A DNA stretch of 55,961 nt from a bacterium (GCA_024224995.1 JAAENB010000627.1:1-55961), one strand, 5' to 3'; shown: positions 44,171-53,280, numbered from the stretch's first letter. Numbers and translations: made by a program. Notes: generated from the letters alone by a model not told the origin.

Positions 44171-45355
44171 ATGAACGTTGAAACATTTATAAACGCTTTT
44201 CCCGGCGGCAAAGTAGGGAGCATGAAAGACAATCAAAAGATTCTCGATTTTTATCACTCATTCAGCATGGATGGGGGAGTATTTAAAATAGCATTTAGAA
44301 AAGGGGCTGATTTTTTTAAATTTCTCAAGTATGAAAGCCCTGACAATTTTGTCTTTCTTCTTGAAAATGACGACAAAGATATTGAAGGCATGGGTTCTAT
44401 GATAATCAGGCCCTGTTACCTGAACGGGAAAGTTGACAAAGTTGCCTATGTTTCGGACCTCCGTGTTCTAAGCAAAAATAAAAGGAAAAATCAATTCAGA
44501 TGGCGGGATTTTCCCCTGGAGATTTGTCAAAAAGGGAAAGACGTAGATGAATTCAACGGATGCCGCTACTACCTGGGGGCTATTGTTGATGCCAATGAAA
44601 AAGCGAAAGATGTTTTCGATTCTCTTGACGCTCCTTTTGGCGCCAGCGATATTTCCACATACAGCCAGGTAAATCTTCTTGGCAGAAGACCACTGAAGTT
44701 TTTCGGGAAAAAATCGCCTGTTTCGGACCTGGATATCACAATTACCAGGGCTGAAGAGAAAGATATTCCTGAGTTAAAAAATTTCCTTGATAAACAGAGC
44801 AGGAAAAAAGCATTCGGCTTTGTATATGAAGGGGAAAACGGAGAACTGGACAGGCGTTTAAAGGACTGGGATGATTTTTCTATCTCATCTTTTTACCTCA
44901 CCAGGAATTCTTCGGGAAAACTTATTTCCTGTTTCGCTCCCTGGGACCCCACGAAGGGAAGAAGGATCGTTGTGGACAGGTTCCCCGGGTACCTGGCTTT
45001 CCTGGGAAAAATATTAAAAGGTCTTGGTAAAAGTGTTCCCAATCCCGGAGATGAGTTAAAAACTCTTTACATGACGACCATGGAATTCGATTACGAGCTG
45101 ACCAGGTTGCAAAAAAAACATATATTAAATGAATATATTGATGTTGTGTATCAAAGCAAGAGAATGAAAAATTATCATGTTCTGGCTTTCTGTGATTATA
45201 AGAAAGACAGTATTGGTGAAGGATTGGAAAAGAATTATTTTATTCAGTCTACTCGAACCATTCTTTACCAGGTCCATGACCGTGATACAAATGATCCTGT
45301 AATAAAGGAAAAAAATCTTCAGGTTCCCGCGGGCCATGAGCTTTGTTTGACTTAA
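44171..45355 (+). CDS. GNAT-like acyltransferase, two-domain
   Basis: A 394-residue protein. The first half has a GNAT-type core (V-A-Y-V-S-D-L-R-V, then G-C-R-Y-Y-L-G-A-I-V-D-A-N-E-K-A); a second one (I-T-I-T-R-A-E-E-K-D-I-P-E-L, then Y-H-V-L-A-F-C-D-Y) fills the C-terminal half, suggesting a double GNAT fold. Substrate unknown. Its place between the GH3 enzyme and the MMPL transporter suggests it finishes the molecule that is exported. AGGAGG lies ahead of the ATG. Confidence 0.65.
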   Translation: MNVETFINAFPGGKVGSMKDNQKILDFYHSFSMDGGVFKIAFRKGADFFKFLKYESPDNFVFLLENDDKDIEGMGSMIIRPCYLNGKVDKVAYVSDLRVLSKNKRKNQFRWRDFPLEICQKGKDVDEFNGCRYYLGAIVDANEKAKDVFDSLDAPFGASDISTYSQVNLLGRRPLKFFGKKSPVSDLDITITRAEEKDIPELKNFLDKQSRKKAFGFVYEGENGELDRRLKDWDDFSISSFYLTRNSSGKLISCFAPWDPTKGRRIVVDRFPGYLAFLGKILKGLGKSVPNPGDELKTLYMTTMEFDYELTRLQKKHILNEYIDVVYQSKRMKNYHVLAFCDYKKDSIGEGLEKNYFIQSTRTILYQVHDRDTNDPVIKEKNLQVPAGHELCLT

Positions 45356-45383
45356 AAATAATTTTACGGACTGGTATTTTAAA

Positions 45384-47720
45384 ATGAAATTAATTAAATC
45401 AATAACACAATCAATAGTATCGAATTACCGGCTTGTACTTCTTATTGTACTGCTTCTGTCGATCCCTTTTGGCTATTTCACCGCGAAAATACATTTCTAT
45501 AATGATATTGAAATATATTTCGATAAGGGTGACAAAGATATAAGCTATTACAAAAAATTTCAGAAAGTATACGGGAACGAACAGATCGTTGTCGCGGTTT
45601 TTAAGGATAAGGAGCTCTTCACAAATGAGAAAATAAATTTTGTTCGAAAGATGAGCGGTGAGCTTAAAAAGCTGGAAGGCGTTCAGAGAGTTTTTAGTCT
45701 TACGGAAGCAAAGGAAGCAGTTGAGACCAGTGACAGTATTGACTATGTTCCTATTATTCCCGAAGGAGACCTCAATGATGAGCAGTTGAAAAAAATCCGG
45801 GATACAATAGTCTCAAAAGAGAGTATGGTCAACAGTCTCATTTCAAAAGATGGTGAAACAACCGCTTTTGCTCTTGAACTGAAAACGATGGATAAAGACG
45901 CTAAAGAAAAAACTCTTCAAAACATTATTCAGCTGTCGGATTCAATGGCCGGAGATATGATTAAACTCCATTATACGGGCATGCCTTTTATCGAGACCGA
46001 ACTTAACCGGCTTTCGGCAAGGGATCTTTCATTATTTATCCCTATTCTTATAGCCCTTATTTTCCTTGTTACCATACTGCTGCTTAAAAGCCTTACCCTG
46101 GCTCTCTTAAGCCAGCTTAACCTTATTATCACGATAGTATGGTCCGTAGGATTATTCATTATGTTCGGTGAAAGTTTTAACATTGTTGTTGTTACCATGA
46201 TCGCCATACTCCTGGCAATCTCCATTGCCGATTCCATACATATACTCTCCCAGTATAAAGGGGATCTTTACCGTTTCAATTTTGATAATGAAAAAGCGGT
46301 TAACAATACCATTACTCATGTATGGCTTCCGTGCTTTCTTACCAGTCTTACCACTGCCGCGGGTTTTTGTTCTTTTATGTCCGGCAGCATCCGGCCTGTT
46401 TCCGTCATGGGCGTCTTTACCGCCGTAGGCGTTATGATAGCCTTTATCCTTTCGGTCTCTTTTCTCCCGGCCATGCTTTTGCTGAAAAAAAGCAAGCCCC
46501 CTAAAAAGGTGGTTGAAACAAGCGCGGCGGTAGACGTGGAACTGTCATCGGAAAGGAAACCGGGATTATTAAGCAGGGCTCTTCTGGGAATCGGCAGGTT
46601 CTCCACTACATACATAAAGAGTGTAATTGTTTTTTTTATGATTGCCATAGCATTGGGGATAACCGGTATATCCAAACTTACTTTTGAAAGCGATTCAATG
46701 CGGTACCTTCCGGAGGATAACAGTTTTAAGAAGGATTTTACTTTTATTGAAAAGAACCTGGGCGGCTCCAATCCATTTGTTATTCTTCTCCAGGCGAAGG
46801 GAGATGCCGATTTCAGCCAACCCGAAGCGCTCCGGCTTCTGGATACGGTTCAGCGGGATATTGCCGGGAGAGTAAAAAAGATAACCTCTTCAAGTTCCAT
46901 TACCAGTTACCTGAAAGAATGCAACAGTGTGGTTAAGGGAAAAGAGTTTTACAAGATTCCCAATGATCCTGAAGAGATCCTTGAATATTATGAAACAGCA
47001 GGGGTTGAGGTAATTGACAGACTTTTGGGGCCCGGTTATAAAGAAGCCCGTATCACGTTCAATACCCTGGGAGGATCAAATGAAGAAGCCGTCGCCGTAA
47101 CAAATGAAGTGGATGAATATCTAAAAAAAGAACTCAAGAGTTCTTTTAGTTACCGGGTTACGGGGCTTGCTCCTCTCTATGTTACCCTGGGAAAAAATCT
47201 GAAAAGCAGCCAAATAAAAAGTTTTACCCTGGCCTTTTCGATTATATTCATTATGATGCTCATTGTCTGCCGCAATGTTAAACTGGCGCTCCTGAGTATG
47301 ATCCCCAATCTTTTTCCTGTGGCAATTACGCTGGGCTATATGGGCTGGTTTAATATTCCCCTCACTGCCACAACAATTATGATAGCCAGTATTACTCTTG
47401 GTATTGCCGTGGATGACTCTATACATTTTATTGTTTCATTGAGGCGAAAGGTTGGCGCCGGGCACGATATGAAAACGGCCCTTCTTGAAGTTTACGGTGA
47501 TATAGGTAAACCCATTCTTATAACGTCACTTCTTCTTTTTATGGGATTTGGTGTTCTAATGCTGGGAAGCACGTTGCCCACGCAGTTTTTCGGCATCCTT
47601 ACCGCGTTCTCGATGCTTATAGCGTTAGTTGGCGATATATTTATTTTGCCGGCCCTTATTTTGGTTATAAAACCAGAGGTGAAACCTCTTCCGGATAAAG
47701 AGGGAGTTTCGTTTAAGTAA
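45384..47720 (+). CDS. MMPL/RND-family lipid exporter
   Basis: 778 residues in two similar halves. Each has one transmembrane helix, a large periplasmic domain (about 35-210 and 425-600) and five more helices. The conserved charged motif in the membrane is A-D-S-I-H in the first half and D-D-S-I-H in the second, which fits proton-driven RND/MMPL transporters of lipids and hopanoids. A cytoplasmic linker (about 370-405) joins the halves. It is followed 2 bp later by an outer-membrane barrel and lipoprotein, which together would make a two-membrane export route. Confidence 0.9.
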   Translation: MKLIKSITQSIVSNYRLVLLIVLLLSIPFGYFTAKIHFYNDIEIYFDKGDKDISYYKKFQKVYGNEQIVVAVFKDKELFTNEKINFVRKMSGELKKLEGVQRVFSLTEAKEAVETSDSIDYVPIIPEGDLNDEQLKKIRDTIVSKESMVNSLISKDGETTAFALELKTMDKDAKEKTLQNIIQLSDSMAGDMIKLHYTGMPFIETELNRLSARDLSLFIPILIALIFLVTILLLKSLTLALLSQLNLIITIVWSVGLFIMFGESFNIVVVTMIAILLAISIADSIHILSQYKGDLYRFNFDNEKAVNNTITHVWLPCFLTSLTTAAGFCSFMSGSIRPVSVMGVFTAVGVMIAFILSVSFLPAMLLLKKSKPPKKVVETSAAVDVELSSERKPGLLSRALLGIGRFSTTYIKSVIVFFMIAIALGITGISKLTFESDSMRYLPEDNSFKKDFTFIEKNLGGSNPFVILLQAKGDADFSQPEALRLLDTVQRDIAGRVKKITSSSSITSYLKECNSVVKGKEFYKIPNDPEEILEYYETAGVEVIDRLLGPGYKEARITFNTLGGSNEEAVAVTNEVDEYLKKELKSSFSYRVTGLAPLYVTLGKNLKSSQIKSFTLAFSIIFIMMLIVCRNVKLALLSMIPNLFPVAITLGYMGWFNIPLTATTIMIASITLGIAVDDSIHFIVSLRRKVGAGHDMKTALLEVYGDIGKPILITSLLLFMGFGVLMLGSTLPTQFFGILTAFSMLIALVGDIFILPALILVIKPEVKPLPDKEGVSFK

Positions 47721-47722
47721 TT

Positions 47723-49474
47723 ATGAAATTTTACACCAACAACCGGGAAACCCGTCTTTTTGGGCTGCTCATCGTTCTTTTGGCTCTGCTGATATCTATT
47801 TCAGCAGCACCGGTATCGTCTTTGGCAAAGATCGAAGCAACAGTTGCGAAATATAATGAAGTCGACGCGAAACCCGCAGCAGTCGAGAAAGATGATGCGG
47901 TAGACGCGAAACCCGCGACGGTCGAGATAGATGATGAAATAGACGCGGAACCCGCAGCGATCGAGAAAGATGTAGAAGTAGGAGCGGAACCCGCGCCCGT
48001 CGAGAAGGATGATGCGGTAGACGCGAAACCCGCGCCCGTCGAGAAAGATGTTGAACTAGAAGCGGAACCCGCGGAAGCCGCTGCCGATGCAGAGGATGAA
48101 GATGAAGACGAAGAAGAAGACGAAGAAGATGATGAAGACGATGAAGACGATGAAGATGAAGAGATAACATTTGATTATGTAGGAGCACTATCCTTTGAAA
48201 ATCTTATTGATCTGAACAGCAATCAGAAGTTTTCCGGTATCTTTAAAAAAAATGAGATACGCCATAACATGAAGATACAATACGGCACTGAAAATATATA
48301 TGTTAAGCTTAATTCCAATTTTTATGTTACTCCCTATGTTTTCAGTAATAGCGTCAACAGTGAATATCTCTATAGCGAAGAGACCCGGCTAGCGCATAAT
48401 CTTCGTTTGTCGGGTAAGGGCGCTGAAATTAATTTCAGAGAATTATTTTTTAATTATGCCGCAGCGGATAGTTTTATTCGAATAAGAGCGGGCAACCAGG
48501 TATATGGCTGGGGCTCCGCTGATATATTCAACCCCACGTCTTATTTTAACAGGCTCGATCTCAGGGAGATTATTTTCAAAGATGAAGATGAACTGGGCCA
48601 GGGGGTTCCGTCGATCTCAACTCTTATTCTTGCCGACAGCTTTTCCGTTGAACTTGTCTGTGTCCCCTTCCAGCTCCCCATTCTTTTGGCAGCGCCGGGA
48701 AATTTTTGGGAGATTCAATATCGCCCGGGGCCATTTAAAGTAGTTATTGACAACGAGGATTATATTGACCCGGCTCTGTCTTTTGGCGGAAAATTCGCGA
48801 CTTCCTTCATGAAGGCGGATCTTTCATTGAGTTATTATAATGGCCTTGATAACGAAGCGGTTCTGAGGCCCTACAAAGTAGTATTGGAAGACGGCGAGCC
48901 TGTTACGATTGTGGCCAGGGACGAATATTACCGGGTTAATAAACTGGGGTTTGCCGCCACAAGACCCTTTGGCAAGTTAACTCTCCAGGGAGAAACTGCC
49001 GTAACGTTTGATAAATGTGTCCTTAAAGAACAGTCTTATTCTCTTGACACGGAATTTCCTTACGCTGTTCAAAGGTCTCCGTTTATATCATATTCCCTGG
49101 GATTCAACTATTCCATATCGTACCATGACGGTGATACACTCCTCACAATGGAATGGACACAGGGCCGTTATTTTAAAGGCAGCATCGAGAACCCGGTTTT
49201 TACGGACGTGCTGGCTGTGGTACTGTCGGACACTTTTTTTGACGGCAGTTTAAAAGCGTCTTTTGGAATGATGTTTAATTTAAACGCGAAAATCGCGGAT
49301 GCGTTTGAACTGAGAGTTGAAGGCTTCGCTTTAATGCCCTCTATTGCGTACGATTTTCAGAATGGGGTTGATTGCGGCCTCTCTTTTGTGTATATTAATG
49401 GTGCGCAAGATTCTTTGCTCTCTTATTTTGACGACTATAAAATTTTAACCTTGAAGGTGACTTATGAATACTAA
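47723..49474 (+). CDS. DUF1302-like outer-membrane barrel with repeat and acidic linker
   Basis: 583 residues. A signal peptide (about 1-35) is followed by five 13-residue repeats (V-D-A-K-P-A-x-V-E-K-D-D-x) plus a partial copy, an acidic stretch of about 35 Glu/Asp, then a barrel from about residue 150. The barrel contains R-A-G-N-Q-V-Y-G-W-G-S-A-D, as in DUF1302-type outer-membrane proteins that work with MMPL/RND pumps. It ends L-K-V-T-Y-E-Y, a barrel-closing strand. The acidic linker may span the periplasm to a basic partner. It lies 2 bp after the transporter gene. Confidence 0.75.
   Translation: MKFYTNNRETRLFGLLIVLLALLISISAAPVSSLAKIEATVAKYNEVDAKPAAVEKDDAVDAKPATVEIDDEIDAEPAAIEKDVEVGAEPAPVEKDDAVDAKPAPVEKDVELEAEPAEAAADAEDEDEDEEEDEEDDEDDEDDEDEEITFDYVGALSFENLIDLNSNQKFSGIFKKNEIRHNMKIQYGTENIYVKLNSNFYVTPYVFSNSVNSEYLYSEETRLAHNLRLSGKGAEINFRELFFNYAAADSFIRIRAGNQVYGWGSADIFNPTSYFNRLDLREIIFKDEDELGQGVPSISTLILADSFSVELVCVPFQLPILLAAPGNFWEIQYRPGPFKVVIDNEDYIDPALSFGGKFATSFMKADLSLSYYNGLDNEAVLRPYKVVLEDGEPVTIVARDEYYRVNKLGFAATRPFGKLTLQGETAVTFDKCVLKEQSYSLDTEFPYAVQRSPFISYSLGFNYSISYHDGDTLLTMEWTQGRYFKGSIENPVFTDVLAVVLSDTFFDGSLKASFGMMFNLNAKIADAFELRVEGFALMPSIAYDFQNGVDCGLSFVYINGAQDSLLSYFDDYKILTLKVTYEY
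47861..48076 (+). repeat. 39-bp tandem repeat inside the barrel gene
   Basis: Five in-frame 39-bp units (47861-47899, 47900-47938, 47939-47977, 47978-48016, 48017-48055) and a partial sixth. Copies are 70-95% alike by eye and GC-richer than the surrounding gene, so the copy number may vary between strains. Confidence 0.8.
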
Positions 49475-50489
49475 AAGCTTACTGCGTCTCATTCCTTTTT
49501 TGACCGTTCTGTTCTTATTGTGTTTCCTGTCATGCTTTGAAGAGAAGGAATCCATAAAGCTCTCAGGGCATGTGATTGTAGCTTCTGCAACGGAAGGCCC
49601 TGTACTGGTTATTGTTTCCCGGTCCGATGATATTTCGAACCTGAATACTGATGATATTATTGCCTTTGAAAAAACTTTTGAAGAGGATAACAGTTTCTCC
49701 ATTGATCTTACGGATTCCGGCGTTCAGGTGGGAGAGAATGTTGCTCTCTTTGCTTTTGTTGATAGTGATTATAACGGCGGTATTCCGCTGCCGTCCGATG
49801 GAGATGCTGTCGGTTTCTTTGTTGATCAAGATCAGGATCAGTATACGGTTTTGTCCGAAATAAAAAGCGGGAGCAATAGCGGTATTAATATAACGGTAAA
49901 CAGAAAGGCGTATACTGTTGAATCAACAATTGATTTTTCAATATATAACGGGTTTTGTCCCGGTTTTTTTAACGGGGTGAAGTTGGGGACAGATTATAAC
50001 ATTGGAGATATAATAATTGTCTACGCCATACAGGGCGAGAGCGCCATAAAAAAGGCAAACTCGGGAGACGCCTATACGTTTGAATTAGACATGAATTACG
50101 TCATTGGCGCGGCCGCTATTCCCATTACCTTTTCGGCCATTTCAAACGGTTACAGTCCCAATCAAGATAGTGAAGTGGAAGTTTTTATGGGGGATACGTA
50201 TACAATGCAAATAAGCCCCGTCCTCTATGGCGGGATTCCCGTAGGTAATCCCTATCAAATAGATGATGTTACTTTAATTATGTTTATTGATAATGGCGGT
50301 ACTCCCGGAGGAATTCCCAATGGAATCCTGGACCCCGGCAAGGAACGGGTCGGTTATTATGGTCTTATGTCTGAGCTTTTTAACTATAGAACAGTTACGG
50401 TGAAAGAGGGAGTGAATGTAATCATGAATGATGAGTTTCCCTCTGTGGCACTTGGATTTCAGCCGGAGGTTGATTTTGTAGATGAGTAA
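49464..50489 (+). CDS. Lipoprotein of the GH3/MMPL export operon
   Basis: A 341-residue lipoprotein (signal ends C-F-L-S-C-F). The mature part is beta-rich with repeated immunoglobulin-like segments (L-S-G-H-V-I-V-A, F-A-F-V-D-S-D-Y-N-G-G) and an Asp/Asn-rich putative calcium loop (D-Q-D-Q-D). It overlaps the preceding barrel gene by 11 bp, so the two are produced together. Probably an accessory of the exporter. Family not recognised. Confidence 0.7.
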   Translation: MNTKSLLRLIPFLTVLFLLCFLSCFEEKESIKLSGHVIVASATEGPVLVIVSRSDDISNLNTDDIIAFEKTFEEDNSFSIDLTDSGVQVGENVALFAFVDSDYNGGIPLPSDGDAVGFFVDQDQDQYTVLSEIKSGSNSGINITVNRKAYTVESTIDFSIYNGFCPGFFNGVKLGTDYNIGDIIIVYAIQGESAIKKANSGDAYTFELDMNYVIGAAAIPITFSAISNGYSPNQDSEVEVFMGDTYTMQISPVLYGGIPVGNPYQIDDVTLIMFIDNGGTPGGIPNGILDPGKERVGYYGLMSELFNYRTVTVKEGVNVIMNDEFPSVALGFQPEVDFVDE

Positions 50490-50502
50490 TTTTTTAAAGT
50501 TC

Positions 50503-50528
50503 CTGGTGGAAGGCGAACCTTCCACCAG
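50503..50528. terminator. Shared terminator between the export operon and the LolA-like gene
   Basis: CTGGTGGAAGG and CCTTCCACCAG form a perfect 11-bp stem with a 4-nt loop. T-rich or A-rich sequence lies on both sides, so it can end both convergent transcripts. Confidence 0.8.
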
Positions 50529-50541
50529 TGGTAAGTTTTTC

Positions 50542-51276
50542 TTATAAAGCTGCTGCTCTGAATTTTCTTGACGATATTCTTTTGTTATATTTTATTGACT
50601 GAACTTCCAGAATGCTTTTTTGATCATCTCCGGCCATATACATTATTGTTTTATATGGTGTAATAATTCCCTTTACGGTTTTTATATTATGGGTTTCGAG
50701 GTATTTGAGCATTTTGCCGTTCTGGTAAAATTCTGTTTTGATGACAAAAAAATCGGATTTTCTTACATACAAGATGGTTTTATCATATACTTTATCTTTC
50801 TTTTTTATCGCCTCTACCTTGTAACAGGGAGAACCGAGAGCGTCCCCATCCCCTAAATTTTCATACGTATAGTTCTCAATAGAAGGGGTTCCCAGGTCTT
50901 CGTAGAAAAAATGAGAGTGTACAAATCTTTTGCCTTTATCGGAGCTGCCTATTTTTTTTGCTTTGCCGCTTTTCCTTTTGATCCACTGTTGAGTATCCCC
51001 GTCTTTTTGAGCGTGGCTCAAAAACTTCATCCGTGTTGGTTTGATGAATTTCATCAGGATCCTGTCGTCTCCATTGACTTTTTTGCTGAGTAAATTAAAT
51101 TTTTTTGTTTCGGTCCTGCCCCCGTTTCGATTGATAGTCATAAGCACTTTGCTTTTAACAGTCTTCGGCTGGGTAAGAGCCCGGTTTTTATCCATTATTT
51201 CATCACCCGTGAGCGCCAGAAGCGCCTGGGTGGAGAATAACAGGATTGATACCGCTATTAAACTAATTCTTTTCAT
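50542..51276 (-). CDS. LolA-like outer-membrane lipoprotein-sorting protein
   Basis: A 244-residue periplasmic protein with a signal peptide (residues 1-21, L-L-A-L-T). L-T-G-D-E-I-M-D-K and the later D-R-I-L-M-K-F-I-K-P, Y-K-V-E-A and L-Y-V-R-K-S-D-F-F-V-I-K-T-E-F-Y match the PF17131-type LolA-like family. Members occur next to MMPL pumps and DUF1302-type barrels and may carry lipids through the periplasm. Here it is convergent to that operon rather than in it, so it has its own control. GGAGG precedes the ATG. Confidence 0.85.
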   Translation of the reverse strand: MKRISLIAVSILLFSTQALLALTGDEIMDKNRALTQPKTVKSKVLMTINRNGGRTETKKFNLLSKKVNGDDRILMKFIKPTRMKFLSHAQKDGDTQQWIKRKSGKAKKIGSSDKGKRFVHSHFFYEDLGTPSIENYTYENLGDGDALGSPCYKVEAIKKKDKVYDKTILYVRKSDFFVIKTEFYQNGKMLKYLETHNIKTVKGIITPYKTIMYMAGDDQKSILEVQSIKYNKRISSRKFRAAAL

Positions 51277-51409
51277 ATTAGCCCTCCAAAAATTTTTATC
51301 CTGCGATTTTATAAAAATATAATAAGATCAATAATCCGCAAGAATGACCAAAATTAAAACAAGGTAATTATAGATCAAGCATTATTTTAAGATATTTAAA
51401 ACTCTATGC

Positions 51410-51423
51410 ACCGGACGTCCGGT
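51410..51423. promoter_or_regulatory. Perfect 14-bp palindrome
   Basis: ACCGGACGTCCGGT at 51410-51423. Similar sites: GCCGGATGTCCGGT at 41175 and ACCGTACGTCCGGT at 52003. It lies 57 bp upstream of the GNAT gene at 51480 and may be a regulator site. Confidence 0.5.
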
Positions 51424-51479
51424 CTGTTTTGTGCCCTTTTCTTGTTGACATCTCTACCTGTTTTTAATAGAAATATATT

Positions 51480-51965
51480 ATGATAACAGAAGCGACAACA
51501 AATCAACAATTCGAAATTATTCAGGATCTGGCAAATGAAATATGGCGGGAACATTACACGCCCATCATTGGAAAAGCGCAAGTGGATTATATGCTGGATA
51601 AATTTCAGTCTATAGAATCAATGATTAACCAGGTTGAAAATGAAAATTATATTTATTATTTGATTTATAATAAAAATTATTTTGGATATATGGCGATTCA
51701 GCCCAGAGAGAATGAAGTATTTTTAAGTAAGATTTATATTTTAAAATCAGAGCGAGGCAGCGGCCACAGTAAACGTGCTCTTCAATTTATTGAAAATTAT
51801 TGCGTGGAAAATAATATCAAAAAAATTTCACTAACCGTAAATATCAACAATACAAATTCTATTAAAGTATATGAAAAAATTGGCTTTAAAAATACAGGTC
51901 CTGTAGTACAGGATATTGGCAGCGGATTTGTAATGGATGATTATCAAATGGAAAAAATTCTTTAA
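51480..51965 (+). CDS. GNAT-family N-acetyltransferase
   Basis: 161 residues, close to the standard length. F-L-S-K-I-Y-I-L, then S-E-R-G-S-G-H-S-K-R-A-L (acetyl-CoA pyrophosphate loop), L-T-V-N-I-N-N-T-N-S-I-K-V-Y-E-K-I-G-F complete the GNAT motifs. It would acetylate an amine; the substrate is unknown. Low GC, no clear ribosome site, inside the AT-rich accessory block, so possibly acquired. Confidence 0.88.
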   Translation: MITEATTNQQFEIIQDLANEIWREHYTPIIGKAQVDYMLDKFQSIESMINQVENENYIYYLIYNKNYFGYMAIQPRENEVFLSKIYILKSERGSGHSKRALQFIENYCVENNIKKISLTVNINNTNSIKVYEKIGFKNTGPVVQDIGSGFVMDDYQMEKIL

Positions 51966-52051
51966 CGCATAAAACATCAACGCGAAAAAAGTACCTTCTC
52001 ACACCGTACGTCCGGTTTACACTTTTTTTACATCAACATTGTTTTTACAAG

Positions 52052-52098
52052 TTTTTTTTTGTGACGATTCGCAAGTAAAAAACGCTTATGTGCATACG
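52052..52098 (+). promoter_or_regulatory. Shared upstream motif, copy B
   Basis: A T-run, GTGACGATTC (52061-52070), a spacer, then AACGCTTATG and TGCATACG. It lies 79 bp before the ATG of the propeller-lipoprotein gene. It is preceded by AAAAAAGTACC...CCGGTTTAC (51985-52020), related to the repeats near 41008 and 41257. Confidence 0.6.
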
Positions 52099-52139
52099 GT
52101 AAACATGAGCCGTAAAAAAACTAATTAAGAGGGTAAGAG

Positions 52140-53216
52140 ATGTTACAATTTTTAAAAAGATTTAATTTTTTGTCGGTTTTGCTAATTCTTGTGATGGCAG
52201 TTTCAGTGCTCACCGGCTGTGACGGAAGTGAAGAGTTGAAAGATATTGATGTATATGTTGGCGGAAGATACCTGCTTAAGGATACTTTTTACTCCTGCTA
52301 CTGGCTAAACGGAGAGAGAATTAAATTAAATGATAATGGTTCAAGGGTCAATGTATATGGAGATGGTAATGATGTACATGTCGCCTCAACTGTCACAATT
52401 TCCGGCGATGTTAGCGGCAAGGCAACGTACTGGAAAAACGGAGTCCCTACAGAACTTGTTTCCACCAGGTCCGGAACCAGTGACATAATTGTTCAAAACG
52501 GCGAAGTCTCTATTCTTGGGCGCACTTTAACTGAACGCCCCGAGTGGTACAGTCACTGGATATGGAAAGACGGCGTTTTTACCGAGTTTGAAGGATATGG
52601 ATATGTAACTGCAATGGCTCTTTCGGGTGATGATGTATACCTGGCAGGGCGTTACAGCTTTGGAGACAGAACTCCCTGTTACTGGATCAATGGCACTCGT
52701 TTTGATCTTGAAGCGGATGACCTGGATACAACCTCGATAACCTCGGAAAACTTTAACATTAATGATATTGCCGTATCGGGAGATGATGTCTATGTTGTCG
52801 GGACACACTATGACCCGGAGGCTCATGAACACAGGGCCGCTCTCTGGAAAAACGGTGTTAGAACCGATCTTGAATTAGAAGAGTCTTCTCACGCGAATGC
52901 CGTTGCTATAGATGGTTCCAATGTGTATGTTGCCGGGAAGATTGGCAGCAGCTCCTGCTACTGGAAAAACGGGGAAGTTATAATTTTACAGGAAAGATAT
53001 TATGGCGATGAATACGGAGAAGGCTATTCAGAAGCAATGGATATAACTACCTGTAATGGTAATGTCTATATTGTCGGTCACGACCGTGGAACGGAGAATG
53101 GCGTAACTGTATTCAAAAACAATGGAGACAACAAGGTTGAATTATCTATACCCGTGTCTGGTATGTATGTTCGAACAGGTGAGGCTCATTCTATCTATGT
53201 TCAGCCTAAAAACTGA
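52140..53216 (+). CDS. Seven-repeat propeller-like lipoprotein (paralogue of the gene at 39909)
   Basis: 358 residues, same layout as the gene at 39909: lipobox S-V-L-T-G-C-D, then G-S-E-E-L, seven W-x-N-G / W-K-D-G blades and the terminal S-I-Y-V-Q-P-K-N. Extra residues mainly sit in loops between blades. The two genes bracket the GH3/MMPL operon. Expression is probably driven from the shared motif at 52061. GAGGG precedes the ATG. No known ligand. Confidence 0.8.
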   Translation: MLQFLKRFNFLSVLLILVMAVSVLTGCDGSEELKDIDVYVGGRYLLKDTFYSCYWLNGERIKLNDNGSRVNVYGDGNDVHVASTVTISGDVSGKATYWKNGVPTELVSTRSGTSDIIVQNGEVSILGRTLTERPEWYSHWIWKDGVFTEFEGYGYVTAMALSGDDVYLAGRYSFGDRTPCYWINGTRFDLEADDLDTTSITSENFNINDIAVSGDDVYVVGTHYDPEAHEHRAALWKNGVRTDLELEESSHANAVAIDGSNVYVAGKIGSSSCYWKNGEVIILQERYYGDEYGEGYSEAMDITTCNGNVYIVGHDRGTENGVTVFKNNGDNKVELSIPVSGMYVRTGEAHSIYVQPKN

Positions 53217-53243
53217 TAATACAGTAAAGATGTTTTGAAATAT

Positions 53244-53280
53244 AAAAGGGTACAACGAGTTTGTACCCTTTTTTATTTTT
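53244..53280 (+). terminator. Terminator hairpin, GGTAC-type
   Basis: AAAAGGGTACAA and TTGTACCCTTTTTT form the stem; a T-rich tail follows. Same design as at 40968 and 39667. Confidence 0.8.

Noticed and set aside
47796..48188. 130-codon antisense frame rich in His/Leu/Arg
   Set aside because: Produced by the 39-bp repeats and acidic codons read backwards.
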